Positions 1 to 9,048 of a stretch of 64,000 bases of DNA are shown one piece after another; position 1 is the stretch's first letter, and each line of letters opens with the position of its first letter. This DNA comes from Spirochaetota bacterium. Its GTDB lineage: Bacteria > Spirochaetota > Spirochaetia > Treponematales > Treponemataceae. A program made the position numbers and the translations under genes. The notes beneath the pieces were generated by a model. The model did not search any database, was not told the DNA's origin, and saw nothing but the letters and a program-made list of their open reading frames with translations. The stretch covers positions 310,001-374,000 of the forward strand of contig JAEWSQ010000007.1 in NCBI GenBank assembly GCA_023398165.1, written 5' to 3'.

Positions 1-574
1 GCACTTCAGGCACCTTCTTCCCCAAAAATTCTTCCGGCCGGGTATAGTGGGGGTACTCCAGAAGCCCGTCGGAAAAGCTTTCCTCTTCAAGTGATTCGCT
101 TGTTATAACGCCTTCAATTAAGCGGTATACAGCATCGATAATGACTGTTGCTGCAGTTTCACCGGAAGATAATACATAATCTCCGATTGAAATTTCATCA
201 TCAACATACGAATCAATAATTCTCTGGTCAATACCTTCGTACCGGCCGCAGAGAAGTACAAGATCGCTTTCCCGGCTTAATTCGTACGCAAGCTTCTGTG
301 TAAACGGTTTTCCCGAAGGTGTTACGTAAATAACACGCTTTTTCCGGGGTTTCACAGAATTAAGCGCGAGGGCGAGCGGACTGGTCATCATAACCATACC
401 GGCACCGCCGCCGTAAGGACTGTCATCACAAGTTTTATGCTTATCCAGGGCAAAATCCCGGATATTCACAAGATCGTAGGCAATAATTCCCTTTTGTACC
501 GCTTTTGCCATGATTGAGCTTTCAAAAAAAGCACGCGGTATTTCAGGGAACAAGGTCAGCACATGGAATTTCAT
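1..574 (-). CDS. trmD: tRNA (guanine-37-N1)-methyltransferase TrmD, C-terminus outside window
   Basis: Methylates N1 of G37 next to the anticodon of a tRNA subset, which prevents +1 frameshifting; a cytoplasmic SPOUT enzyme. The 191 visible residues begin MKFHVLTLFPE and carry the family motifs GGGAGM (55-60), LCGRYEG (108-114) and GDYVLSSGE (131-139), which form the AdoMet-binding trefoil knot. The ATG at 574 lies four bases after the rimM stop, so it is the last visible gene of the rpsP operon. The frame is open to base 1. The family is about 230-250 aa, so roughly 50 residues are missing because of the window edge, not damage. Confidence 0.97.
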   Translation of the reverse strand, partial: MKFHVLTLFPEIPRAFFESSIMAKAVQKGIIAYDLVNIRDFALDKHKTCDDSPYGGGAGMVMMTSPLALALNSVKPRKKRVIYVTPSGKPFTQKLAYELSRESDLVLLCGRYEGIDQRIIDSYVDDEISIGDYVLSSGETAATVIIDAVYRLIEGVITSESLEEESFSDGLLEYPHYTRPEEFLGKKVPEV

Positions 575-578
575 GAGT

Positions 579-1199
579 TTACTCCAAAATCCAGAGGTGC
601 ATCAGTTGGACTGTTTTACTTTTTAGATCAACCGTACCGATAAACTCCTTTCGGAAAGGAATTAAAACCTTGCGGTCTTTGTTATCTGTGCTGTCGAGTA
701 AACCGTCCAAACTCTCGGTTAGGGAAACCTCTAAAAGGTCGCCTGCACCGCCTTCCAATACGTCTGTAATGTAACCCGCCGTTACGGGTTCAGATTTTTC
801 TGCCAGTTCTTTTTTGCCCGTCTTTTTGCCGTTTTCATAATACACAAGAGAGCAAGACTTTAAGTCATCGACATAGTATTCGTCCTTATATAAAGGACAG
901 GCTTTGCCGCGGGGGACTAGAATCTCATAACCGGTATATTTTTTTGCTTCCTCCGGTGATTCTATGCCCTTTAATTTCATTAGAAGAGAAGAGACGCACC
1001 CTTCAACAGATTCAACAGTGAATTGTTTTACAGTACTGCCCTGTCTCAAAGTTACATCAGTAAGTTCAAAAAAATGACTGCATTCACCCGATGTACTCTC
1101 AACTTTACATGTACCCGCAAGTCCGTGAGGCCCGCGGATAAATCCTGCAATCATTTCTGACTGCGCAGCCTTTACAGGCTGTTCTTCTTTTTGCTCCAT
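579..1199 (-). CDS. rimM: 16S rRNA processing protein RimM
   Basis: Maturation factor for the 30S subunit head; it binds ribosomal protein S19. The protein starts MEQKEEQPVKAAQ and has the RimM N-domain signature IAGFIRGPHGLAGTCKV (about 17-33), then a PRC-barrel half with VTAGYITDVLEGGAGDLLEV (about 140-159). At 206 aa it is slightly longer than the usual 165-185, mainly through an acidic/lysine-rich insert near 125-140. Its ATG overlaps the last base of the upstream KH gene stop, which implies translational coupling. Order and neighbours match the conserved rpsP-khpA-rimM-trmD operon. Confidence 0.95.
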   Translation of the reverse strand: MEQKEEQPVKAAQSEMIAGFIRGPHGLAGTCKVESTSGECSHFFELTDVTLRQGSTVKQFTVESVEGCVSSLLMKLKGIESPEEAKKYTGYEILVPRGKACPLYKDEYYVDDLKSCSLVYYENGKKTGKKELAEKSEPVTAGYITDVLEGGAGDLLEVSLTESLDGLLDSTDNKDRKVLIPFRKEFIGTVDLKSKTVQLMHLWILE

Positions 1200-1432
1200 C
1201 AGTCCAGTATTTCCAGGCTGTAACGCTTACCGGTTTTACTGGCAGACGCACTTAATACAGTCCGTAATGCTTTAGCAATGCGGCCGTACTTTCCGATTAC
1301 TTTACCAATATCGCCGCTTGCTACACGAAGTTCAATCACAGGACCCCGTTCGCCTTCGACTTCTTGAACTGAAACAGCACTGGGATCACTGACCAATGAT
1401 TTTGCGATGTATTCGATCAGGTCTTTTTCCAT
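1199..1432 (-). CDS. khpA: KH-domain RNA-binding protein (KhpA/YlqC family)
   Basis: Small RNA-binding protein; in other bacteria KhpA pairs with KhpB/Jag and affects cell-envelope growth and RNA stability. The 77 residues form a single KH fold: the ASGDIGKVIGKYGRIAKALR stretch (about 39-58) contains the GxxG loop as GKYG. It lies between rpsP and rimM, its usual position, and overlaps rimM by one base. Length is normal for the family. Confidence 0.95.
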   Translation of the reverse strand: MEKDLIEYIAKSLVSDPSAVSVQEVEGERGPVIELRVASGDIGKVIGKYGRIAKALRTVLSASASKTGKRYSLEILD

Positions 1433-1454
1433 TCCCCTTACTCCTTCTGTTCAG

Positions 1455-1703
1455 TTATTTTACTGTAAAGCTCTTCTTATTGAAGATTTTGCGGACTGTG
1501 TCGCTGGGCTGGGCACCGACGCTTAACCAGTAACGTGCGCGTTCCTCATTGAAGGAAATCTGTTTATCTTCAGCCTCAATAGGATGATAGATGCCGATTT
1601 CTTCAATTGTCGTGCCGTCACGGGGTTTGCGTGAATCCTGTACCACGATTCTGTAGTAAGGTCTTTTTTTGGTTCCAAGCTTCATGAGTCTGATTTTAAC
1701 CAC
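1455..1703 (-). CDS. rpsP: 30S ribosomal protein S16
   Basis: Structural protein of the 30S body, needed for assembly. The 82 residues begin MVKIRLMKLGTKKRPYYRIV and contain the S16 signature VVQDSRKPRDGTTIEEIGIYHP (two parts: VVQDSRKPRDG and IEEIGIYHP), followed by RARYWLSVGAQPSDTV. It is the first gene of the translation operon. A GGAGG ribosome-binding site is read on the minus strand about 6-10 bases before the start codon. Transcription is expected from the TTGACT/TATAAG promoter at 1800-1828. Confidence 0.98.
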   Translation of the reverse strand: MVKIRLMKLGTKKRPYYRIVVQDSRKPRDGTTIEEIGIYHPIEAEDKQISFNEERARYWLSVGAQPSDTVRKIFNKKSFTVK

Positions 1704-1799
1704 TTTGTATCCTCCAAATGAACTTAATTGTAGTAATAAAGTTCAAAATTTGACATTAAACAGTGCTCTATGCATAAAAAGCACACAGCATGAGCATAA

Positions 1800-1828
1800 C
1801 TTATAGCATAAACGGCCTTCATAGTCAA
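1800..1828 (-). promoter_or_regulatory. sigma-70-type promoter of the rpsP operon
   Basis: On the minus strand TTGACT (1823-1828) and TATAAG (1800-1805) are separated by exactly 17 bases. The predicted start is near 1793, giving a leader of about 90 nt ahead of rpsP. No other good promoter is visible between rpsP and the convergent-side gene ending at 1859. Confidence 0.75.
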
Positions 1829-1858
1829 GATAAAGGGTCTACCGAACCGGAATACAAA

Positions 1859-2695
1859 TCAGAGTTCCATCATCTGAAGCCATTCCTCATAAGAAACCAG
1901 GTCCTTTTGGATTAATTGGAAATGCAGACGAGGTAGTTTCCATGATAATGCTATTAGTATATCCATTTTTTGAATTACCGCCATCTGTTCATCGGTCATC
2001 CAGATTGTTCCCCTGTGAAGCAATCCTGAGAGTAAGCCGAGTCCCCTCATTGTATATTTTGTACATGCTGTACCTTCAAGATCATCCTTCTCTCCGGGGC
2101 TAACATCCATTAAGATTAAGTGGGAATAGGAATTAAAGCAGACAGTAAATTCTTCTGCTTCTTTTTTTATATGAGGCATGAAGGCGAAAAACCAGAAGCC
2201 GAGATCTTTATGCATTACCATCGGCGACCATACCATGGGGATTTCTTCAGACTGAACGGTTTCCTTCCCTTTGATTGTATTGATGTATTGTTTTCTTATT
2301 TTCCTGGCGGAAGCATCATAGAAAGAATCGATTGTCATTTGTGTCTGATTCTCAGGGGGATTGAGATTCTGCCTTATATTCCGTTCAAATTGACCGCTGG
2401 AAGGATTTACTATCCAAATATCATGAAGGATGCCGTTTCCTGTACCCAGGTTTTCTTCTTTATGGAAAGTTTCAATTTTTGTATCACTCGCATAGTAAAT
2501 CCAAAAATCGGTTTTTTGACTAGCGTCATTATCAGTTTTTGCCGTACTAATTTCATAGTGCAGCAGTGTGCCGGGCGGAAGGTTTCTATTCCAGTCAAAA
2601 AACGAGGAAATATCTGGGCTTGTTTGTGCCTGAATAGTTTGTACACCTAAAATGATAAGTAGTACTGCGGTCATTCTGAAACATTTATTTTTCAT
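1859..2695 (-). CDS. exported protein of unknown function
   Basis: I do not recognise this family. The 278 aa start with a Sec signal peptide: KNKCFR, a hydrophobic run MTAVLLIILGVQTI, and a likely cleavage after QAQ (about residue 24). The mature part is soluble with scattered aromatic residues and no lipobox, so it should be periplasmic or surface-associated. It lies 27 bases after the predicted outer-membrane protein gene and is the last gene of a six-gene minus-strand cluster with an ABC exporter and a serine hydrolase. Its role is probably tied to that cluster, but the sequence does not show how. Confidence 0.7.
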   Translation of the reverse strand: MKNKCFRMTAVLLIILGVQTIQAQTSPDISSFFDWNRNLPPGTLLHYEISTAKTDNDASQKTDFWIYYASDTKIETFHKEENLGTGNGILHDIWIVNPSSGQFERNIRQNLNPPENQTQMTIDSFYDASARKIRKQYINTIKGKETVQSEEIPMVWSPMVMHKDLGFWFFAFMPHIKKEAEEFTVCFNSYSHLILMDVSPGEKDDLEGTACTKYTMRGLGLLSGLLHRGTIWMTDEQMAVIQKMDILIALSWKLPRLHFQLIQKDLVSYEEWLQMMEL

Positions 2696-2722
2696 TGCAT
2701 ATTCTCCTTTATTACCCGTTTC

Positions 2723-3964
2723 TTATTGAGGCAGATTCATACCAAAATAGAATGTTCCGTTATTCGTCTGAAAACTGTAGACAAAGCCCATTTGAAGATC
2801 GAGAATGGCCGCTACATCGGGAATGATTGAAGCCGAATCCATGTGAAGTACAAAGCAGAGTCCGAGAGAATTAACCGTCTGATCTGCAGTAAATGAATAG
2901 GATTCATTACTATATAGTCCAAGATCCCAGAAGAGATTGAATCCCGGCATCAGACCCGGTTCAAATAAGGTCGGAAATGATCCGCGAAGTTCGAGGGTAT
3001 GTACTCCGTGCATGAGGGCATCCCAGAGAATGCTTCCCCGAATCGATCCGCAGCCTATAGTGTGGGGTAACGCTGCCAGTCCATAGCTGGCGGCTGCAGG
3101 AATATAACTACCCCAAAGAATGTCCATGCCGATCCGGTCGTAAAGGTATAGTGAAAAATCTCTTAACGAAACTAAGGGAATATTAATATTTTCCGCCGCG
3201 CTCAGTCTCGTAAAATCGGTGATACCTGCTGCATCGTTACAGAGAAATTTGGGAGCCCACTCTGCCTGTATCTGAGCTCCTAACCCTTTTTTTACGTTAA
3301 TCAAACGATTTATTTTAATATCGTTATACATAATCCCGGTTTTAAGAATCTGGCCCAGCCACGATTCTCTTTCCTCCAGCTGCGACTTGAAAAAATAGGC
3401 ATTTTCATTACTGCCGGTATACGAGCGGGTGAAATAACCTGTATAACCGGCATAGAGGTTTAGTACATTAATATACTGGGCAATGGGCTGATCTATATCA
3501 TAATAGAGACCCTGATAGAGAGTGAAATCCCACTTCATGGCATATTGCTTGAAGCTTGTACTAGGATCAGTCATTACCTCAGTAGAGTTAAGCTTTTTCC
3601 CGTCTGCCGTGTAGGGCCAGTAGCCGCCTGAAAGGGGCATAACATCGACTCCTGCCGAGAAAAAGGTATAATTAGTACCAAGCAGCTGCTTGTAGCCTGA
3701 GAAGTTTACATTAAGGTCCAGTCCAAGAAGTTTTAGAAAATCTGTGCCGAATCCAAATCCGTCTATAGGTTTAAAGGTAAAATCTCTTTCCGGAATTTCT
3801 GGTATCTCCCTTTTTTCAGTGACTTCAATATTCTCAGAAAAGACATTCAAGCAGAACAATAGAGTAAAAAGAAGGTAAAGAAAAATTTTCCTTGTCCTAA
3901 ATACTCTTATTGCCCTGCTTCTTTGTTTTTTTAGGTTTATCAGTGTAATACAGATCATTTTCAT
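2723..3964 (-). CDS. predicted outer-membrane or exported protein, unknown family
   Basis: No family recognised. The 413 aa have a basic N-terminus (about 1-26, rich in R and K) followed by KIFLYLLFTLLFCLNVFS, a signal peptide likely cut near residue 44. The remainder is rich in alternating aromatic and glycine residues (for example YAGYTGYFTRSYTGS), typical of a beta-barrel, which suggests an outer-membrane location. The start overlaps the stop of the serine hydrolase gene by four bases (ATGA), so the two are translationally coupled. A start at the third codon is also possible. Function unknown. Confidence 0.65.
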   Translation of the reverse strand: MKMICITLINLKKQRSRAIRVFRTRKIFLYLLFTLLFCLNVFSENIEVTEKREIPEIPERDFTFKPIDGFGFGTDFLKLLGLDLNVNFSGYKQLLGTNYTFFSAGVDVMPLSGGYWPYTADGKKLNSTEVMTDPSTSFKQYAMKWDFTLYQGLYYDIDQPIAQYINVLNLYAGYTGYFTRSYTGSNENAYFFKSQLEERESWLGQILKTGIMYNDIKINRLINVKKGLGAQIQAEWAPKFLCNDAAGITDFTRLSAAENINIPLVSLRDFSLYLYDRIGMDILWGSYIPAAASYGLAALPHTIGCGSIRGSILWDALMHGVHTLELRGSFPTLFEPGLMPGFNLFWDLGLYSNESYSFTADQTVNSLGLCFVLHMDSASIIPDVAAILDLQMGFVYSFQTNNGTFYFGMNLPQ

Positions 3965-5847
3965 TGTTGTATATCCATATTTGCATCGTGTGTTTGAATG
4001 GTTTTTAAAAGTACCGGGATATAACCGGATGCTAGAGCAGTCAGCTTCATTGTATTTGTTTCAAGAGTTACTTTGAACTTTCCAGGCAGTACTGCAGTAA
4101 AGATTGCTCTATCATCAGAGGAGAACACGGTCTGTTCCATCCATATGCGTCCCTCTACAGAATCCTCTATCCATCCTTCTTCCCTATAATTTTGTACATT
4201 ATCTCCGTTCGATAGGATCGATACATTTATAGTTCCGCCTGCTACCTCTGCCGATACTGAACCTTTCTTCACGTTCCAGATTAGTGAACTGCCCGGATTT
4301 GTAAAGAAAAATGCATTATCTTCATCTTTTACCACAGATGCCGAAGAAGAATCGGGAACCCGGAAATAGGAAACTCCTTCGCAATTAAATACAGTAATTA
4401 TACCTTCCTGATTACGGGAAAAAAATCCGGGTAAAGACATTTCCGCATTAACTGCAATATAGCGGTTCCCTATAGTGGGAAGAATTTTTACTTCAAGCTG
4501 AGTCGGAAATTCATAAATGTGGGCAAGTATCTGTCCTTTCTCTGCTCTTACAACTGCTGTATCTCCTTTACTATTTTTGTATGTCCCGGGTATGCCGGTA
4601 AGCAGTTCTGCTGTCACTTCTACAGGCGGGTCGGCATAATTAGGGTCCGGTATAAGAGGTCTTCCGTAAGCAGAAAGAGGTTCATTCAATGCCAGATGCA
4701 GAAGATTATTAGTCAGTGTTAATCTTGTATCACGGGTAAAACCTTGATTGTAAAACTCGGAATTGAATAAGATAGAAACACCGATTCCGGAATTAAAATC
4801 CATGGTCATCATGCTTGACTGTGTAACTGCATTACCCCCATGCTGCACAAGAATCCGGTTATCTGCCTCAGTAATAAACCACCCGAATCCGTAATAATCA
4901 TCTTTCCCGTTTCCGCCCATATCGGCCGATAATCCCGGCAGGGGTAGGTATCCGGTTGTCATCATTTTTATAGTATTTTTACTGACAAACTGTTCCCCGT
5001 TCGGCAATGTGCCCTCAGAAAGATACAGTGCCATATACTTAGCAAGATCAGAGGCTGATGAATGAAGAAGGCTTCCGGCGGGTGTAACGGCTGTCCAGTA
5101 AAGCCTCTTTGCAGGGAATGCTTTTTCAACCCCTAGATAATGACCTTTCAGTGCACCGATTTCATCCAGTGTATGAAGATCGGTTGTAGTTCTATTCATG
5201 CCGAGCGGCTGGAAAATTTCCTTATCCATAAAATCCGCATAACGCATGCCGGTTATTTTTTCTATAACTACACCAAGAATAATCCAGTTTTCATTAGCAT
5301 ATTCAAAAGATACTCCCGGTTCTCTTACTGTCCGTATACCGGCTAAACTCCGCACCAGTTTTTCCATTGCTTCAGGATCATCATTAGCATCTTCCATGTA
5401 TTGCCCGTCTCCTGTATGAATACCCGAAGCATTCTGCATAAGCATCCTGACGGTTATTTTGTCGGAGTTCTCCTTGTCGGCTGTACGGAACCAGCTCAGG
5501 TATTTAGTCACCGGTGAATCAAGTTCAATCTCGCCGCGTTCCCACAGCCTCATAACTGCAAGCGCCGTAAAAGATTTAGTTATGGAACCGATTGCTCCGG
5601 AGCTGGAGGCAGTCATTGGTACAGGTTTGTCGATCTGTTCAAGACCATAACCTTTTGACCAGATTTCGCCTTCACGGTTTGAGAATACAACCGAGATGCC
5701 GGGGAAAGGGGCTTTGTTAAAATAGTCCTGCATGTACTGATCAATTTTTTCCGCAGGAAAATTGTCCTTTGTAACCTGTGCGGAGCAGAGACTGCAGAGG
5801 ATTACAAAGGTGCAAAACAACAAAGGTCTTCTATCTATAGTTTTCAT
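3961..5847 (-). CDS. exported serine hydrolase, beta-lactamase class C-like fold
   Basis: Member of the serine beta-lactamase/D-alanyl-D-alanine carboxypeptidase/esterase superfamily. Signal peptide at 1-23 (LLFCTFVILCSLCSA). Catalytic motifs are complete: SxxK as S88-I-T-K91, YxN as Y183-A-N185, and a third-box HGG near 335 (VQHGGNAV). Residues beyond about 420 form an additional C-terminal domain resembling those of class C-like esterases and D-aminopeptidases. The substrate cannot be read from sequence: peptide, ester or D-amino-acid conjugate are all possible. Thirty-one bases downstream of the ABC permease gene and coupled to the next gene, so it probably acts on whatever the exporter handles. 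Confidence 0.85.
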   Translation of the reverse strand: MKTIDRRPLLFCTFVILCSLCSAQVTKDNFPAEKIDQYMQDYFNKAPFPGISVVFSNREGEIWSKGYGLEQIDKPVPMTASSSGAIGSITKSFTALAVMRLWERGEIELDSPVTKYLSWFRTADKENSDKITVRMLMQNASGIHTGDGQYMEDANDDPEAMEKLVRSLAGIRTVREPGVSFEYANENWIILGVVIEKITGMRYADFMDKEIFQPLGMNRTTTDLHTLDEIGALKGHYLGVEKAFPAKRLYWTAVTPAGSLLHSSASDLAKYMALYLSEGTLPNGEQFVSKNTIKMMTTGYLPLPGLSADMGGNGKDDYYGFGWFITEADNRILVQHGGNAVTQSSMMTMDFNSGIGVSILFNSEFYNQGFTRDTRLTLTNNLLHLALNEPLSAYGRPLIPDPNYADPPVEVTAELLTGIPGTYKNSKGDTAVVRAEKGQILAHIYEFPTQLEVKILPTIGNRYIAVNAEMSLPGFFSRNQEGIITVFNCEGVSYFRVPDSSSASVVKDEDNAFFFTNPGSSLIWNVKKGSVSAEVAGGTINVSILSNGDNVQNYREEGWIEDSVEGRIWMEQTVFSSDDRAIFTAVLPGKFKVTLETNTMKLTALASGYIPVLLKTIQTHDANMDIQQ

Positions 5848-5878
5848 AATATAACTCCAAAAACATTCTTTTCATCAT

Positions 5879-8275
5879 TTACTCCGTAATAAGATTGCGG
5901 ATAGTACTTTTGAATGTTATTTTTCCTGTTATCCAGGAGGCAAGAACAGACAGCATTACTGTGCTAGTAAGAATTACAGCGGCTGCCGGAAGATTAAAAA
6001 ATAAAGGCATTTTTAATAAACCCATATTTTTGATGATGAGGAACAATACTACCGGGGCTGCAATTATTCCTGTAATAATTCCTGCAATGGATGCTAGAGC
6101 TGAAATGATGAACATATTGCTTGCAATAACACGCTGTATTGTTTTAGATTCGAACCCGATGAGGCTCAATACAGCAAATGAGCGGGAATGTATCTTTGTC
6201 TCGTGGAAGGAGGCGCTGACCATTGCTCCCATACAGGTGAAGACAAAGAAAATTACCGTAAATAATATAGCCGTATACATGCCCGACAAAATTGAGTCTA
6301 CAAATTCTCCGACTGCCTCGCTTGTTAAGTGCGCGGTAACACCCTCTCCATATTTATTTGTAATATTTTTAATAAATACAGACGGATCTGAGTTTTCATT
6401 AAGATACACATCATAGCTTACCGGATCGTAAACAGGAGTAAGAGATCTCATAGTATTTGATAAGATTCTTATGCCCTGTCCCATATTGTTCATACTCTGA
6501 TAAATACCGGTTACATCAAGGGTAGTGTTTATTCCTTCTATCAGCACGTCTATTGTTGATCCCGGTTGTAAGCCGTATTCTTGTGCTGTTTTGGAATTAA
6601 CTGCACATTCGAGCAGTTTCGAAGGATTTACACCGTATATTGTTTCAATTCCGGCCTTATCAAGATCTCCTTCCAAAACTATTGCGGCAATTTCTTTGGG
6701 GAGTCCGTCTCCAAGTGCAGGCAGCGCTGCAAAAGTAATTCCTGTGCATAGTACCCGCTCTACTGCAGGATCCGAATTCAATTCCTGCATCAGTCTGGAA
6801 TGATCCACCTTAAAACGTACAGCATCTCTCTGCAGAACTACCTGTGAGTCGTTCATATCAAAAAAGTTCGGTTTCCGGGATAAATTATTCATAGCCCCCA
6901 GAGAGGCAATACCAAGGTATGCTGAGAATACTGCAATGAAAACTGTGAGACCTGCAGCACATGCTTTTTTCCCGCCGATTTTTGCCTGCCTGAAGCCGAG
7001 GGATGCCCAAACGGGAAGGAAAGAAGAAAGCTTCTTTGAGGAGGCTGATGACTTGGAATTGGATGCTGCTTCTCCAAAGCGGATAGCATCGGCTGTACGG
7101 ACAGAACCTGCCTTATGTGCTGAAATCAATACAGTAAATCCTGCAGTGAGTAATGATATAGTAAAACCTGCAATAAGTACGGGTGCAATAGTAATAGACG
7201 GGTTTTCCGTACCAGTTGCCTTCAGCATGGATTTAATAAGTATGGTAAAACCTGAGGGTGCAAGTGATGCTCCGAGAGCAGAAAAAATGAGAAATACAGG
7301 CAGCAGCTGTACAAGAAAGATGCCTGCAATATTCTTAGGAGTCAGACCTATAGTTTGAAAAATACCAATGATCTTATAATCCGAATGAATTACCTGGGTT
7401 ATACTGGAGGAAATAATTGCCAGTCCTCCCAGAAAAGCAACCACTGAGAGCACAGATAAGACAGCCGCCATAATGTTGGTTAAGAAGCCGTATCCTGCGC
7501 TCATCTCAGGTTTATTAAACCTTACTCCTGTGAATCCGGATGTGCCTAAATATTCTTTCCATAATGTATTCTGCACTTTTTGATCGGTGTTCTCTTTGAA
7601 TGTGACTGCCAGAGCGAAAGACTCAATTTTTGAAACCGGAAAATTTGCAGCAAGAAAACCCGGACTTACCCAGACCCGTCTTGGATTCATAATAGGAACA
7701 TTAAACATCGGATCCAGTACAATGCCCGATACATCAAGTTTTACAAGTCCTCCGGCAGTGAATATCTCTATTGTGTCATGTATTGTAATATCATACGTTT
7801 CTGCAAACATCTGCGGAATCCAGATTTCATTTTCACCGGGACAGGGCAGAACCGGATTCCTTTCTATTGAACCGTCCTCATGTACCGGAATTACAAGATC
7901 TGTATATGAATTTTCATTAACAGCCTCGCTCAAAAGAAGATTCACGTTATTCATTACTTTTCCGTTCAGACGGGGACTTGTTTTTAAATCAAGATACACA
8001 GGGTACTGTACTACGCTGCTTACTTCTTCTCTTGTTGTCCAAAAATCTACAGAATCTTCTGCATTGCGGATATTGAAAGAATCTACAAATAATAGATCCG
8101 GAGCCATGGCATGCTTCATCATAGCCTCGGCAGGAGAACCGGTAGATGTTAAGAGCAGTATTGCAAGGCAGGCAAGAAAGGTTACAAGTCCAATGGTAAT
8201 ACCGGTTAATATAAGCATTTTTATGCGCCGTTTGAATGAAGCAGCGGCTACGATTATTAAACTTTTCATTACCAT
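5879..8275 (-). CDS. ABC transporter permease, FtsX/MacB-type
   Basis: Membrane subunit of an exporter or mechanotransmission-type ABC system (LolCDE/MacB superfamily). The 798 aa show an N-terminal TM segment (about 13-40), a large extracytoplasmic domain, a three-helix FtsX bundle (about 255-385), a second leading TM near 430-455, a second extracytoplasmic domain, and a C-terminal FtsX bundle (about 665-790). This is the duplicated FtsX layout of the large permeases found in Gram-positives and spirochaetes. The gene overlaps the ATPase gene by seven bases. Likely function: movement of a lipoprotein, peptide or envelope signal; the substrate is not shown. Confidence 0.88.
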   Translation of the reverse strand: MVMKSLIIVAAASFKRRIKMLILTGITIGLVTFLACLAILLLTSTGSPAEAMMKHAMAPDLLFVDSFNIRNAEDSVDFWTTREEVSSVVQYPVYLDLKTSPRLNGKVMNNVNLLLSEAVNENSYTDLVIPVHEDGSIERNPVLPCPGENEIWIPQMFAETYDITIHDTIEIFTAGGLVKLDVSGIVLDPMFNVPIMNPRRVWVSPGFLAANFPVSKIESFALAVTFKENTDQKVQNTLWKEYLGTSGFTGVRFNKPEMSAGYGFLTNIMAAVLSVLSVVAFLGGLAIISSSITQVIHSDYKIIGIFQTIGLTPKNIAGIFLVQLLPVFLIFSALGASLAPSGFTILIKSMLKATGTENPSITIAPVLIAGFTISLLTAGFTVLISAHKAGSVRTADAIRFGEAASNSKSSASSKKLSSFLPVWASLGFRQAKIGGKKACAAGLTVFIAVFSAYLGIASLGAMNNLSRKPNFFDMNDSQVVLQRDAVRFKVDHSRLMQELNSDPAVERVLCTGITFAALPALGDGLPKEIAAIVLEGDLDKAGIETIYGVNPSKLLECAVNSKTAQEYGLQPGSTIDVLIEGINTTLDVTGIYQSMNNMGQGIRILSNTMRSLTPVYDPVSYDVYLNENSDPSVFIKNITNKYGEGVTAHLTSEAVGEFVDSILSGMYTAILFTVIFFVFTCMGAMVSASFHETKIHSRSFAVLSLIGFESKTIQRVIASNMFIISALASIAGIITGIIAAPVVLFLIIKNMGLLKMPLFFNLPAAAVILTSTVMLSVLASWITGKITFKSTIRNLITE

Positions 8276-9048
8276 CCTCTTTCATCAAGCCAGCTGACCA
8301 GCTTCATTCTTCTTTGTTCAAATGAAGATTTTTCCAAAGACGCCTCTTTCATATTCAATTCTCCATGAAGTTTCCCGTCACGCATGAAAATAACGCGGTT
8401 TCCATAACAGGCAGCATTCAGCTCGTGTGTAACCAATACTATTGTTTGTCCTTCTGCATTCAATTGTGCAAATGTTTCGAGAATTGCCGAACCTGCTGAG
8501 TGATTTAGTGAACCGGTCGGTTCATCTGCAAAAAGAATTTCCGGTTTATTGATTACTGCCCGTGCTACTGCAGCTCTCTGGGCTTCTCCGCCTGAAACCC
8601 TTGAAGGAAGACCGTACTGAGCCTCTCCCAGACAGAAATTTTCCATGAGTTCTGCAACCATTTCATCTGTTTTACTGACTGAATTTCCTGCAGTAAGGGA
8701 TGCTATGCGGACATTTTCACGCAGTGAAAGATAAGGCACCAGATGAATACCCTGGAAAACAAAGCCGAATGATTTTCTTCTCAGCCCGGCGAGTTCTGCA
8801 GGACGGGCTGTATCAATTCTTTTATCCCGGAATAAAATACTGCCAGAATCACATTTTTCAAGGCAGGAGAGTAAAAACAAGAGGCTCGATTTACCGGAAC
8901 CCGATGCCCCCATGATAATCACGAAGTCGCCTTTTCGTACTTCAAGATTTACGGAATCAACTGCGGTAACAATTCTCCCTGAATCGTTATAGTTTTTCCC
9001 TGCGTTTTCTGCTTGTAAGATAATTTCGTTTTTCATTTTGTTCTCCAT
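8269..9048 (-). CDS. ABC transporter ATP-binding protein, LolD/MacB-type
   Basis: ATPase partner of the downstream permease. Walker A is GASGSGKSS (47-55), the signature is VSGGEAQRAAVARA, Walker B is ILFADEPTG, and the H-loop is LVTHE. The order and sequence fit the LolD/MacB group. The tail past residue 225 is a little longer than usual. The ORF overlaps the end of the upstream exported-protein gene by 16 bases; starting at the fifth codon (MKNEII, about 9036) would shorten the overlap to 4 bases and is a reasonable alternative. Confidence 0.92.
   Translation of the reverse strand: MENKMKNEIILQAENAGKNYNDSGRIVTAVDSVNLEVRKGDFVIIMGASGSGKSSLLFLLSCLEKCDSGSILFRDKRIDTARPAELAGLRRKSFGFVFQGIHLVPYLSLRENVRIASLTAGNSVSKTDEMVAELMENFCLGEAQYGLPSRVSGGEAQRAAVARAVINKPEILFADEPTGSLNHSAGSAILETFAQLNAEGQTIVLVTHELNAACYGNRVIFMRDGKLHGELNMKEASLEKSSFEQRRMKLVSWLDERGW

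Noticed and set aside
2120..2650. 176-codon plus-strand ORF
   Set aside because: Antisense to the exported protein gene that has a signal peptide and operon context; cysteine/phenylalanine-rich translation is typical of a shadow frame.
7587..8297. 236-codon plus-strand ORF
   Set aside because: Antisense to the FtsX-type permease; no promoter or ribosome-binding site.
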